Source: CAYNVQ01 sp964400735 (GTDB taxonomy: Bacteria; Acidobacteriota; Aminicenantia; Aminicenantales; Aminicenantaceae). Taken from it: DNA of 64,000 bases. The stretch covers positions 445,629 through 509,628 of the forward strand of contig CAYNVQ010000003.1 in NCBI GenBank assembly GCA_964400735.1, given 5' to 3'. The notes below the pieces were generated by a model. The model worked only from the letters and a program-made list of their open reading frames with translations, was not told the DNA's origin and searched no databases. The position numbers and the translations under genes are program-made. Shown here in pieces: positions 26,801 through 35,441 of this stretch (its first letter is position 1; each line of letters starts with the position of its first letter).

Positions 26801-27568
26801 TTATTTCAAATAATTGATCAAATGTTCTTTTAGCTGCTTCTTTTCCAACCCTCTTTCCAGCCGTCCCTGGGTGGCAAGAGAAATGGTGCCGACTTCCTCG
26901 GATACGACGATAACCGCGGCATCTGTTTCCTGGGAGAGCCCTAAGGCTGCCAGGTGCCTGGTCCGGGCCAAAAATTCGTCTCCCAGGTTGTGCGTAGCAG
27001 GGAGAGGAAGAAGACAACCAGCTGCGACGATTTTGTTTCCTTTGATGATCACGGCCCCGTCGTGAAGCGGAGAATTGGGGAAGAAAATGCTGACCAGAAG
27101 ATCCTTGGAGATGCTGGCATCGATGGTTGTTCCCCGGTCAGAATAGCTCTTAAGTGAGATGTCCTTCTCGATAGCGATAAGGGCGCCGATTTTTTTGGAA
27201 GCGAGATAATCGATGGCCAGAAACACGTCTTCCATTTTTTCCGAAAGGGCTTTCAACGTCATTGGTTTTCTGAAGGATTGAGAGCCGATCGTCATCAGGA
27301 ATCTCCGAATTTCCCCTTGAAAGAGAACGATGATGGCGATAATCAGATACATGATGAATTTTTCTATGAGCCAGTGAGAGACGACCAGATTTCCCCATTG
27401 AGTGATTAAAAATATGAGGCCTACCATAGCGATCCCGATGGCCATTTGGTAGGCCTTGGTGTCTTTGATCAGCCGGAAGAAGGAATAAAGGATGATGGTG
27501 ACCAAAAGAATGTCGAAGAAATCGCCCAGGGTAAAATTGGACAGCGCGTTGATGATATTCTCAAACAT
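26801..27568 (-). CDS. cdaA: Diadenylate cyclase CdaA
   Basis: 255 residues. There are about three N-terminal membrane helices (residues 10-80), then a DAC domain that makes c-di-AMP from two ATP. The DGA motif is in LHDGAVIIKG. The second motif, normally RHR, reads RHL here (RTRHLAALGLS). The rest, including the FLDILLVTIILY-like start and the Ser/Asp-rich loop, is typical. The gene overlaps folP by eight bases, and cdaR and glmM follow. Confidence 0.9.
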   Translation of the reverse strand: MFENIINALSNFTLGDFFDILLVTIILYSFFRLIKDTKAYQMAIGIAMVGLIFLITQWGNLVVSHWLIEKFIMYLIIAIIVLFQGEIRRFLMTIGSQSFRKPMTLKALSEKMEDVFLAIDYLASKKIGALIAIEKDISLKSYSDRGTTIDASISKDLLVSIFFPNSPLHDGAVIIKGNKIVAAGCLLPLPATHNLGDEFLARTRHLAALGLSQETDAAVIVVSEEVGTISLATQGRLERGLEKKQLKEHLINYLK

Positions 27569-28463
27569 GGCGGATGGCTGGTTCCTCTTCTGGATTTTCG
27601 ACAGATGGCGGAGAAGACTCTTCGTTCATAATGGCTTCTGCCACAGTTATGGCCCTCTTGACCGGCTCGACATCGTGAACCCTCAAAATATGGGCTCCGT
27701 TCAGGATGGACAGGATGGCACTGGCAATGGTCCCTTCTAATCTTTCTTGGGGAGGGAGATTGAGAATTTTTCCGATAAAGGATTTTCGGGAAATGCCCAA
27801 CAGGATAGGCCGGTCGAGGTCTTCTAAAAACTGAAGGTTTTTGATGATGGCCAAGTTATGCTCCAGGTTTTTTCCGAATCCGATCCCAGGATCGACGATG
27901 ATTTTATCCCTGGAAATACCGTAGGCTTCTGCGGTGGAGATCCTTTCCTGGAGAAAACAGTGGATCTCTTGAAAGAGGTCTTCGTAGAAAGGGCTGGATT
28001 GCATGGTTTTGGGCACGCCTTTCATGTGCATCAGGATGACCGGCGATCCGGTTTCAGAGGCCAGGAGAGGCATGCGGTCATCGAAACGGAAGGCGCTGAT
28101 ATCGTTGATGATATTTGCCCCAGCCTTCAGGGCCGCTTCGGCGACTTCGGATTTGGTGGTATCCACCGAAATCAGGGCATCCGTTTTTTTTCTGAGTCCT
28201 TCGATGACAGGTAGGACTCGATTTATCTCTTCTTTGGATGGAGTGGGATCTGAGCCCGGCCGAGTGCTTTCCCCCCCTATGTCGATAATGTCCGCGCCCT
28301 CTTGGACCATCTCCAAGCCTCGGTTGATAGCCTTATTTTTGTCGAGATGAACGCCGGGATCATAAAAGGAGTCGGGGGTAATATTGATGACCCCCATTAT
28401 CCATGTTTTGAGGCCCAAAGTGTGATGTTTGCCGTTTATGTGGAGTATGGACCTCTTTCTCAA
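27561..28463 (-). CDS. folP: Dihydropteroate synthase
   Basis: 300 residues. DHPS joins pterin pyrophosphate to p-aminobenzoate in folate synthesis. Signatures: MGVINITPDSFYDPG at about 23-37, IDIGGESTRPGSDP near 60, NDISAFRFD, IVDPGIGFGKN, and LLGISRKSFIGK. The start is TTG three bases after the ftsH stop, with no clear ribosome site; coupling to ftsH translation is likely. The end overlaps cdaA. The C-terminal ~20 residues (Pro/Glu-rich) extend past the usual fold. Confidence 0.93.
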   Translation of the reverse strand: MRKRSILHINGKHHTLGLKTWIMGVINITPDSFYDPGVHLDKNKAINRGLEMVQEGADIIDIGGESTRPGSDPTPSKEEINRVLPVIEGLRKKTDALISVDTTKSEVAEAALKAGANIINDISAFRFDDRMPLLASETGSPVILMHMKGVPKTMQSSPFYEDLFQEIHCFLQERISTAEAYGISRDKIIVDPGIGFGKNLEHNLAIIKNLQFLEDLDRPILLGISRKSFIGKILNLPPQERLEGTIASAILSILNGAHILRVHDVEPVKRAITVAEAIMNEESSPPSVENPEEEPAIRHV

Positions 28464-28466
28464 TTT

Positions 28467-30383
28467 TTACGCTTTTTTCGCATTTTTTTTGCTCGAGGAA
28501 GCTGTGTGAGAAGCTTTTTCCTTCGCTTTCTCTTCCTCAGGCTTGGCCTTCTTTGCCGTCTTTTTTTTCCAGCCTTTTTTGTTTGTTTTTATGGTATCAT
28601 CTATCTCGTCCGAGGAGAGGACTTCCTTTTCAAGCAGAGCCTCGGCAATCGCCAGCAGTGAGCTTTTGTTATCTTCCAAAAGGGACTTGGTTCTCTCGTA
28701 GTTTCGGGTGACGATTTTTTTCACCTCGAGATCGATCAGTTCGGCCGTCTTTTCGCTGAAATTTTTGTGCATGGCCAAGTCTCTCCCCAGGAAGATGAGG
28801 TCGTCGCGCTCACCAAAGGTCAAGGGGCCCAAATCGGACATTCCGTACTGGCAGACCATCTTTCGGGCGATGTCTGTCGCTCTTTCGAAGTCATTGGCCG
28901 CGCCGGTGGTTGTCTTGTTCAGGAAAAGGATTTCGGCCACGCGGCCGGCCATGAGAACAGATAGCTGGGCTTCGAGGTAGGTTTTCGAATAGGTATACCG
29001 GTCATCCAGGGGGAGCTGCTGGGTGATGCCCAAAGCCAACCCTCTGGGGATGATGGTGACTTTGTGTATGGGGTCGGCCTCGGGGATAAGGGCGGCGATC
29101 AGGGCGTGGCCTGCCTCATGGTAGGCAGTGCTTTTCTTTTCCTCTTCGGAGATGATCATGCTCTTTCGTTCCACTCCCATCAGGACCTTGTCTTTGGCGC
29201 TTTCCATGTCCTCCATGGTGACGTTCTCCTGGCTATGGCGCGCAGCGAGCAGGGCGGCCTCGTTCACCAGATTGGCCAGGTCAGCGCCGGAAAAACCTGG
29301 AGTCGACCGGGCCAGGACCTTCATGTCGACATCTTTATTCAGGGGGATATTCTTCACATGCACCTTGATGATGTCCTCCCGGCCTTTGACGTCGGGCATA
29401 TTCACCACGATCCGCCGGTCGAATCGCCCCGGGCGAAGGATGGCGCTGTCAAGGATATCCGGTCTGTTGGTGGCGGCTATAAGGATGATGCCTTCGTTGG
29501 AATCGAACCCATCCATCTCCACCAGGAGCTGGTTGAGTGTCTGTTCACGTTCGTCGTGTCCGCCGCCCAAACCCGCTCCTCTCTGGCGGCCGACCGCATC
29601 GATCTCGTCGATGAATATCAGGCAGGGAGCGTGCTTTTTTCCTTGATCGAAAAGATCTCTAACTCTTGAGGCGCCCACTCCGACGAACATCTCCACAAAG
29701 TCAGAGCCGCTTATCGAGAAGAAAGGGACACCGGCTTCCCCGGCCACCGCCCGGGCGAGCAGGGTCTTTCCTGTACCGGGAGCTCCGACCAGTAGGACCC
29801 CTTTAGGGATCCGTCCGCCGAGCTTTTGAAACCGTTGAGGGTCTTTCAGGAATCCGATGATTTCCTGGAGCTCTTCTTTGGCCTCTTCCACGCCGGCGAC
29901 ATCCTTGAACGTCACTTTTTTCTGTACTCCGGAAAAAAGCTTGGCCCGGCTTTTCCCGAAGGAAAGGGCCTTGTTTCCCCCGGCCTGCATCTGGCGCATG
30001 AAGAATACCCAAAAAAGGATGAGCAGGATGATCGGAAACCAGGTGAAAAGATAGGAGAACCAGGGACTGCGGTTGGTGTCTTTGACCTCGATGATGACGT
30101 TGTTTTCCCTCAGTATCTTGACCAAGTCGTCGTACTGAGAAGGAGCCACGCTCTTGAAGGCCGTTCCGTCCGTGTACTTCCCCTTGAGCTGATTTCCCTC
30201 GATGGTCACTTCGTTGATGTTTCCTCGCTCCACTTCATCTATGAATTGGGAAAAATTGATCTCTTTTTTGACGCCCGAGGGGGACTGGAGAAGACTGTAA
30301 AGGACGATGATGATGATTCCGGCAGCGATCCAAAAAATTATGCTTCTGTATGATTTAGGCGGTTTTCTTCGCACATCTGGCAT
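28467..30383 (-). CDS. ftsH: ATP-dependent zinc metalloprotease FtsH
   Basis: 638 residues. Two membrane helices (about 13-31 and 112-129) flank a periplasmic domain. The AAA module has Walker A GAPGTGKT (200-207), Walker B IFIDEID (256-262) and the second region of homology (AATNRPDILD). The zinc site is HEAGH (422-426). The C-terminus is a lysine-rich tail. FtsH degrades membrane and short-lived soluble proteins. I chose ATG 30383 (MPDVRRK), preceded by a GGAAAG site, over one 54 bp upstream. It is the first gene of the operon running to the M20 hydrolase. Confidence 0.96.
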   Translation of the reverse strand: MPDVRRKPPKSYRSIIFWIAAGIIIIVLYSLLQSPSGVKKEINFSQFIDEVERGNINEVTIEGNQLKGKYTDGTAFKSVAPSQYDDLVKILRENNVIIEVKDTNRSPWFSYLFTWFPIILLILFWVFFMRQMQAGGNKALSFGKSRAKLFSGVQKKVTFKDVAGVEEAKEELQEIIGFLKDPQRFQKLGGRIPKGVLLVGAPGTGKTLLARAVAGEAGVPFFSISGSDFVEMFVGVGASRVRDLFDQGKKHAPCLIFIDEIDAVGRQRGAGLGGGHDEREQTLNQLLVEMDGFDSNEGIILIAATNRPDILDSAILRPGRFDRRIVVNMPDVKGREDIIKVHVKNIPLNKDVDMKVLARSTPGFSGADLANLVNEAALLAARHSQENVTMEDMESAKDKVLMGVERKSMIISEEEKKSTAYHEAGHALIAALIPEADPIHKVTIIPRGLALGITQQLPLDDRYTYSKTYLEAQLSVLMAGRVAEILFLNKTTTGAANDFERATDIARKMVCQYGMSDLGPLTFGERDDLIFLGRDLAMHKNFSEKTAELIDLEVKKIVTRNYERTKSLLEDNKSSLLAIAEALLEKEVLSSDEIDDTIKTNKKGWKKKTAKKAKPEEEKAKEKASHTASSSKKNAKKA

Positions 30384-30685
30384 AGTTCTTTCCTTTTGAG
30401 AAATTATTTTAACATGTTTTGGAAAAATTGTTAACAAAACAGTTAGGATTTGTCGGAATTAATTCCGTAGGGATCATACCTTATACTCCTTATATATATC
30501 TCCGTGGCTGTTTCTCCATTGCAATATATATGTGTAATACGCCCAGAGGGCTGTGCGATATTCATTTTTTCCGACTGCCTCTAAACGTTTATAGAGGATT
30601 GTTCTAAGTGAATCCTATCGGGCACGGGTGCGTGAATTACGGTTGTCCCCTCGTCGTCCTGGCTGACTTTGCGCGGAAATGTCCT

Positions 30686-30714
30686 TGACTGGATGGGCAA
30701 CTTTTTGTAACATG
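30686..30714 (+). promoter_or_regulatory. Sigma-70-type promoter of tRNA-Ala
   Basis: TTGACT at 30686-30691, a 17-bp spacer, and TAACAT at 30709-30714. The tRNA begins 16 bp later. The near-consensus boxes and spacing make this a good candidate. Confidence 0.7.
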
Positions 30715-30729
30715 TGAAGCACCCCCGGT

Positions 30730-30805
30730 GGGGCTGTAGTTCAGTTGGGAGAACGCTTGACTGGCAGTCAAGAGGTCGTGGGTTCAAATCCCATCAGCTC
30801 CACCA
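30730..30805 (+). tRNA. tRNA-Ala (GGC)
   Basis: A 76-nt cloverleaf with encoded CCA. The acceptor stem GGGGCTG pairs with CAGCTCC (one G-T). The D arm is GTTC/GAAC. The anticodon stem CTTGA/TCAAG encloses CTGGCAG, giving anticodon GGC at 30763-30765. The T stem is GTGGG/CCCAT with loop TTCAAAT. Its 3' part (30761-30808) is repeated at 46372 and, decayed, at 51843, showing that this gene is an integration target. Confidence 0.95.
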
Positions 30806-30808
30806 TCT
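30761..30808 (+). repeat. Left attachment site within tRNA-Ala
   Basis: A 48-bp segment from the anticodon loop to just past the CCA end. It matches 46372-46419 at 43 of 48 positions. The first 18 bases, CTGGCAGTCAAGAGGTCG, and the last 16 are identical. The identity block beginning at the anticodon loop is where tyrosine integrases usually cross over. Confidence 0.85.
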
Positions 30809-30920
30809 AACCACCCCTGTTACAGGGATTTACACCGGATATTTGTCTTTTAGCCTTTTTGCCTAAATTTCGGTATTTTTCCGCCAAAACTATTGAATAT
30901 TCATTGAATGGAATGATTCT

Positions 30921-31253
30921 ATGGCTCTGGAAATTGAGCCGATTAAGGAAAAGGCCATGAAAGACGATTTACATGAAGCCCTGGACGAGATAGAAGAGGA
31001 GGTCGGACTATATTGCGAAGCTCTCGACCTTCGGGTTGATGAGACTCCATTCAATCTTGAGATTTTTGATAATATGAGACGCATTAAGATGGGATTAGTC
31101 TATGCCCCGTATCTCAGAGAGAAAATCATCGAGGCTGCCGAGAAGATTGAGGCCAAAGCCTTGCTTTTTTTCATCTCAGGAGATAATTCTCACCTCACCT
31201 TACGACTCGGTTTCTTCAGAGATACAGGGGAAAGATGGTTTGCGTGGGTGTAG
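30921..31253 (+). CDS. Hypothetical protein, first gene of the element
   Basis: 110 residues, acidic and helical in its first half (HEALDEIEEEVGLYCEALD), with no recognised domain. It is followed six bases later by the 433-residue gene, so they likely form one unit. The ATG has no strong ribosome site (TGAATGGAATGATTCT precedes it). It could be a regulator or replication accessory, but the sequence does not say so. Confidence 0.55.
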   Translation: MALEIEPIKEKAMKDDLHEALDEIEEEVGLYCEALDLRVDETPFNLEIFDNMRRIKMGLVYAPYLREKIIEAAEKIEAKALLFFISGDNSHLTLRLGFFRDTGERWFAWV

Positions 31254-31259
31254 AAAATC

Positions 31260-32561
31260 ATGTCCTGGGAAAGATTCAAAACAAGATTAATTGATTTCGG
31301 ACGGAGCCTTCCGACTTGGGAAGAATATCAGAAATCGAGGCAGTATTTTGACGATAAAATAGATGAGGAAAGAGAGACACTGATTTCCTCTTATTTGCGA
31401 GGGACAGAGGATGAAATCGAGAAGAGGCTCAGGATAGAACAAATTAGAATCCTCGACCTAAATCACGTGAAGTTTGCAAACCATATCACAATCATAGAAA
31501 GCCGAATTTCTCAGGCTGATGAATTAGACAGGGAATGGATTATCAAGAAGATTGAAGAGGAAGATATAAAGAGGGAAGAATTAAAACGATTAAGAGAAGA
31601 GGAAGAACCCTCCAATGAAAATGATTTTTCCTCCCCTCCAGCTAAAAAGAAGAAGCCGGAACAAAAATCTTCAAAGGAAAAACTCGCTATTCGGTTGAAG
31701 ACGGGATTGATTTCGGAAAAAGGCCTTGCCTTCTCCCTTTACGATAGTGCAATCCATCCCGACAAGACCATCGATATGGATTACCGGACGTGGTGGATTG
31801 GAGATTGTATCTCCTGGGCCATAATCGAGGATTATGGTATGCCCTGGACGGAAGAGGAGAAAAAGGATTTCTTTATGAATCCGGAGGAACTCAAAAAGGC
31901 GGAGGAATATCTCTTAAAACTCAGAGAGGATAATCCCCAGGTCTATACCGAACGGGTTCCGCAGGTGGTTCTCCTATCCTCTCAGATTCGTGAAAAAATC
32001 GGAAAGAGAAAGCTCCTAAACTCTAATATTCATGAATTGGTGAAAAAGTTCGTCGGTGTCCCTATCGAAAGAAAAACGAAAAGAAAGATTGGAAAGGATG
32101 GGGATACCTGGGTTCGGTTTGGGGAGATAGACAACATATGCAAGGTCCAGTATATCGAAACGGGCAAGCTTTCCCAGAGGAACCGTCATCCGGAATATTG
32201 TTATAAATTTATCTTCGACAGGGCGACCAGTCTGGATTTCTGGAACTCGCTCCGGCTTGGATTCTTCGATTGCAGACCTCCCTCATATTATTCGCTGAAG
32301 GGAGGGAGTCAACTCCTCCTCAGGGCGATAGGATGGACGGCCAATCCTACGGATATCGAACTTAGACAGGCTTGCCGGATAACGGGTATCCAATCTAATC
32401 ACAAGACCATCCAGAAGAAATCGATTGAAGGATATCTTGATGAGCTGAGGGAGGGGGGATTCATTAGTGGCTGGAAAAAAAGGGCGAAAAAATCTCCCGG
32501 CACAAGAAGAAACGAGGTCTGGTATAAGGTTCTGAAGGCCCGACACTTACCTTATAATTAA
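31260..32561 (+). CDS. Hypothetical protein, possible replication-type winged-helix protein
   Basis: 433 residues. Residues ~30-150 are highly charged and probably coiled coil, ending in a low-complexity PPAKKKKPEQKSSKEK stretch. The region 325-433 looks like a winged helix: LDFWNSLRLGFFDCR, then LLLRAIGWTANPTDIELRQ, then a recognition-helix-like KKSIEGYLDELREGGFISGW. This outline recalls plasmid/phage replication initiators, but I recognise no family. It is transcribed with the preceding small gene. About 145 bp without features separate it from the promoter at 32706. Confidence 0.6.
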   Translation: MSWERFKTRLIDFGRSLPTWEEYQKSRQYFDDKIDEERETLISSYLRGTEDEIEKRLRIEQIRILDLNHVKFANHITIIESRISQADELDREWIIKKIEEEDIKREELKRLREEEEPSNENDFSSPPAKKKKPEQKSSKEKLAIRLKTGLISEKGLAFSLYDSAIHPDKTIDMDYRTWWIGDCISWAIIEDYGMPWTEEEKKDFFMNPEELKKAEEYLLKLREDNPQVYTERVPQVVLLSSQIREKIGKRKLLNSNIHELVKKFVGVPIERKTKRKIGKDGDTWVRFGEIDNICKVQYIETGKLSQRNRHPEYCYKFIFDRATSLDFWNSLRLGFFDCRPPSYYSLKGGSQLLLRAIGWTANPTDIELRQACRITGIQSNHKTIQKKSIEGYLDELREGGFISGWKKRAKKSPGTRRNEVWYKVLKARHLPYN

Positions 32562-32705
32562 TTTATGATTTTCAATCTTTAAATCTTTCATTTTCAATTC
32601 CATTTTCTTTCATTTTCAATTCCGCAAACTTTCATTTTCGTGGCCATTTTCCAGGGTAAAACGGGGTAGGCTAAACTGCTGGATAGATTAATTAATAAGG
32701 AAAAT

Positions 32706-32734
32706 TTGACAGGGGAAAAAGAAAATCGTATATT
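32706..32734 (+). promoter_or_regulatory. Consensus sigma-70 promoter
   Basis: TTGACA (32706-32711), exactly 17 bp, TATATT (32729-32734). Transcription would start near 32741, about 235 bases before the next ORF, so the transcript begins with the structured region described next. Confidence 0.75.
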
Positions 32735-32740
32735 ACTAAC

Positions 32741-32940
32741 GTCTTATTTGCGATGGAATACCGCATAGGTGTTCTGATGGAACACCGCAGTTGCTCGTGA
32801 ATAAGGTGCCGTAAAGACGGTCCACGGGTAACGCCTTTTGTTTCCCTCATCGAAAGATGAGGAGGCAAATTTGGGCTTACCCGAACCGATAATCCACAAT
32901 AAAAGTCCTCCACTATTTCTCTGTCCAAAATCTGGACTAC
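32741..32940 (+). ncRNA. Candidate structured RNA or long 5' leader
   Basis: A multi-hairpin region between a consensus promoter and the 125-residue gene. Stems seen: a closing helix CTTATT/AATAAG (32743-32748 with 32800-32805) enclosing GGTGTTC/GAACACC (32768-32774, 32780-32786); CCGT-AAAG-ACGG (32809-32820); CCTCATC-GAAA-GATGAGG with a GNRA loop (32845-32862); TTTGGG-CTTA-CCCGAA (32870-32885); GTCCA/TGGAC (32922-32936). No known RNA class matches by eye. It may be a separate RNA or a regulatory leader of the gene at 32976. Confidence 0.45.
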
Positions 32941-32975
32941 CATTTTCCAAAAAAAAAAATTAAAGGAGGATTTTA

Positions 32976-33353
32976 ATGTCAAAATCAGAAAAATCAAGGG
33001 TCTTCGATGAGCTTCAAATGTGTTCCTGGTGCCGGAAAGGGCTCCAGGACAGGGAATCGTCTATAGTGCTTCTGAAAAGTTATGAGGATATCACACCTCT
33101 CCATTATCATGCAGAGATGGAAAATAACCTGTCAGGGTATTTAGGCCAGGGGATTCTAATCACCATTCGCCATCTGGATAAGGATATCCCTGCATATGTC
33201 TTTTCCTATGATTCAGAGGAATTCTATTCAGATGAGCTTGGATTCAATGATTTGGGCTTCCTTCTCTGTGATGAGAAATGTATGACCGAACTGAATAGGG
33301 CCTTTGAGGAGGGGGATGTCTTTTTTGATGATTGCCGATTTATTTTCATTTGA
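32976..33353 (+). CDS. Hypothetical Cys-rich protein (probable zinc-binding)
   Basis: 125 residues. An N-terminal CSWC (residues 12-15) and a later CDEKC (about 100-104) could bind one zinc ion in a treble-clef-like arrangement. The rest is acidic. A strong AAAGGAGG site lies just before the ATG, and the gene follows the structured leader. No family recognised. A DNA- or RNA-binding or host-takeover role is possible but unsupported. Confidence 0.6.
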   Translation: MSKSEKSRVFDELQMCSWCRKGLQDRESSIVLLKSYEDITPLHYHAEMENNLSGYLGQGILITIRHLDKDIPAYVFSYDSEEFYSDELGFNDLGFLLCDEKCMTELNRAFEEGDVFFDDCRFIFI

Positions 33354-33382
33354 GGGGATTCGAAGTTCTGATTAAGCCAAGG

Positions 33383-33459
33383 GAGAGGGGATGCAATACC
33401 TCAGTTTTCCAATTCTATCGTAATAGAATTGTAAAACCTGTACTGGGGCATCCCCTCTC
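33383..33459. repeat. 77-bp interrupted palindrome before the ParB-like gene
   Basis: Outer 12-bp perfect arms are 33383-33394 (GAGAGGGGATGC) and 33448-33459. Inner arms are GTTTT/AAAAC (33404-33408, 33432-33436) and AATTCTAT/ATAGAATT (33411-33418, 33423-33430). The whole folds as one long interrupted hairpin 17 bp before the ParB-like start. It could be a partition or replication site, an operator, or an attenuator. Confidence 0.65.
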
Positions 33460-33476
33460 AAATCAAAAGGAGAGAA

Positions 33477-34487
33477 ATGAATAAATTTGATAAGAAAAAT
33501 CTTGAAATAAAATCTCTTCCAAGGATAAAGGTCAAATTGAAAGATATCCATCCTAATCCTTATCGGGATTTTGAGATGTTTCCTCTGAACTGGAAAAAGG
33601 TTCACAAGCTAAAGGCCTCAATCCATGATAATGGATTCTTCGAAGGAATTCTTGCCAGAATGAAAGGAGACAGGATAGAACTGGTCCATGGGCATCATAG
33701 GTTGGAGGCTTTGAAGTTAGAATATTCGCCTGACCATATGATTGAAATCCCTGTGCGGGAGGATGTCTCTGAGGCCGATATGATTAAAATGATGGTCGAT
33801 GAGAATGACCCTGCATATAATGCAGACGTCCGTACTATCGATGAGGGAGTTAAGGCTGCTAAGGAGTATCTTGAAAAGAACCGTGATGATTTGAGGAAAA
33901 TCTTAGAATCGGACGGAACCGAAGTTAAGAGAGCGAATGTTGGATATCAAGCCATTGTGAAATTTTTGAAAAGGACTTTCAATCAGACGCAGGTCCAGGA
34001 TGCCTTATGGCGGTTGAAACTATATAAGAAAGGAATTTCCAGGGACATCGTCTATCAGTTCCGGACGGTCGCATCGGCCAATAATTTCATTAAGGCTGCT
34101 GAATTGTATTCGGCGAATAAGGAAGCTCAGGAGAAGGTCGCTGAATTCCTATTTAAAGAAAAAAAATTTGGACAGAGGACGATGAATGAATCGTTCATGA
34201 GATATCAAGCTGGAACTCTATATTCTGATAATCCAGGGAGTGCAGGATATTGTGAGAATCGGTTCAGGGACGCCATCACGTCAATGAATAGGGCGAGGAG
34301 GGAATTGGGTAAGTTGGTGGATTCAACCCATCTTAGATTGCTCTTCGATGATGGGGTAACCATCGAAGATATCACGCCCAAGGTAATTGAATCATTCTAT
34401 GAATCGTTCAATAAATTGGCGAAACTTATAAACGGCAGGTTGAGCGAAACCATCATGGAATTAAAGAGGAGGGTGCCTGAAGAATAG
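33477..34487 (+). CDS. ParB/Srx-fold N-terminal domain protein
   Basis: 336 residues. Residues 18-110 have the ParB-like layout: DIHPNPYRDFE, a KVHKLKASIHDNGFFEGI helix, then GHHRLEALK, matching the arginine-patch motif normally GERRxRA. The middle is helical and could be an HTH; the C-terminus is unlike classic ParB. Such proteins act as CTP-dependent DNA clamps, nucleases or regulators. It follows the 77-bp palindrome and has an AAAGGAG site. The 219 bp after it, up to the HNH gene, hold only a weak hairpin (TCAATTC/GAATTGA near 34502-34533). Confidence 0.7.
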   Translation: MNKFDKKNLEIKSLPRIKVKLKDIHPNPYRDFEMFPLNWKKVHKLKASIHDNGFFEGILARMKGDRIELVHGHHRLEALKLEYSPDHMIEIPVREDVSEADMIKMMVDENDPAYNADVRTIDEGVKAAKEYLEKNRDDLRKILESDGTEVKRANVGYQAIVKFLKRTFNQTQVQDALWRLKLYKKGISRDIVYQFRTVASANNFIKAAELYSANKEAQEKVAEFLFKEKKFGQRTMNESFMRYQAGTLYSDNPGSAGYCENRFRDAITSMNRARRELGKLVDSTHLRLLFDDGVTIEDITPKVIESFYESFNKLAKLINGRLSETIMELKRRVPEE

Positions 34488-34706
34488 ACCCTTTCCTTTA
34501 TTCAATTCTGACCATTTCTTTTCTGAATTGACCTCATGAAGCGGCATATGTTATAACCATTTCAGAGGGAAATATTTGAAAGGAAACGAGTTCTGCGTCA
34601 TGGTCATCGTTTCACTTTGCGAATTCCTATCATTTAATTTTTAGGGTCTATAAGCGTGAGGATTATCGATAATTGAAATGAAGCACTAGCATATTCCAAT
34701 AAAAAA

Positions 34707-35420
34707 ATGAAAACAGATTTTAGGTTTAAGAGACATAGAATTGATAAATTTTCGAGAGAAAAAATATTGGGAGAACTCGAAAGGGTCGCAAGAATCTGCA
34801 ATTATGTTGAATTTGGAAAAAGAGATTTTGCTAAGCTTGCCAATATTAGCCACAATCCAGCAATAAAAGAATTCGGAAGTTGGAGAAATGCCATCGAGGC
34901 CTTAAATATCCACCTAAGAAATAAAAATATTGAGTTGAAACCTAGGAAAAAACAGTTCTATTCGGATAAACAGCTATTCGATGAAATGGAAAGGATATGG
35001 AAAAGTCTTGGTCATCGTCCTTCACGTATAGAATGGGAATCTTCATCTCCAAGGATTAGCTATAATTGTTATAAACAACGTTTCAATGGATGGACCAATG
35101 CTTGCCTTCAATTCATTGAATATAAAATGGGAAGACGAATTATTGAGGAATCCATTCCTATTAGCGAAGATTTTGGGAAAAAAACCCAGATGCCAAGACC
35201 AGAAAAAAAACGGGATATTGGTTTGAGACTTAGATTGGAGGTTCTTAAGCGAGATGACTTCAGGTGCGTTTTTTGTGGCAAAAGCCCTGCGATAGAAAAA
35301 GGAATAATTTTGCATATTGACCACATCATCCCGTTTTCGAAAGGCGGAGAGAATACAAAGGATAATCTACAAACGCTATGCGGCGAATGCAATTTGGGTA
35401 AAAGTGATAGAATTTTTTAA
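34707..35420 (+). CDS. HNH endonuclease with two homing-associated repeats
   Basis: 237 residues. Two related repeats lie at about 15-65 (FSREKILGELERVAR ... FGSWRNAIEAL) and 85-136 (YSDKQLFDEMERIWKSLG ... FNGWTNACLQF), like the HNH_repeat DNA-binding units. The C-terminal HNH nuclease has zinc cysteines Cys187, Cys190, Cys225 and Cys228, and catalytic His203/Asp205/His206 (LHIDHIIPF) with Asn220. It opens the very AT-rich cargo block. It could be a homing enzyme, a phage-type HNH that works with the terminase, or a defence nuclease. Domain call is firm. Confidence 0.85.
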   Translation: MKTDFRFKRHRIDKFSREKILGELERVARICNYVEFGKRDFAKLANISHNPAIKEFGSWRNAIEALNIHLRNKNIELKPRKKQFYSDKQLFDEMERIWKSLGHRPSRIEWESSSPRISYNCYKQRFNGWTNACLQFIEYKMGRRIIEESIPISEDFGKKTQMPRPEKKRDIGLRLRLEVLKRDDFRCVFCGKSPAIEKGIILHIDHIIPFSKGGENTKDNLQTLCGECNLGKSDRIF

Positions 35421-35441
35421 AGCAAATTCCTTTTTGACGAT

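Noticed and set aside
30384..30500. Minus-strand promoter for ftsH
   Set aside because: TTGTTA and TTAAAAT are present but the spacing (about 19 bp) and match are too poor to list.
32768..32862. CTGATG and GAAA boxes suggesting a hammerhead ribozyme
   Set aside because: The CTGATG is part of a hairpin loop and the GAAA is a tetraloop of another stem; the three-way core and cleavage site are missing.
32692..32997. 101-codon minus-strand frame over the structured leader
   Set aside because: It lies opposite a consensus promoter and ribosome site for the plus-strand gene and its sequence is low in recognisable features.
34488..34706. Possible small gene or RNA between ParB-like and HNH genes
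   Set aside because: Only one weak 7-bp stem and no promoter or coding frame; too little to call.
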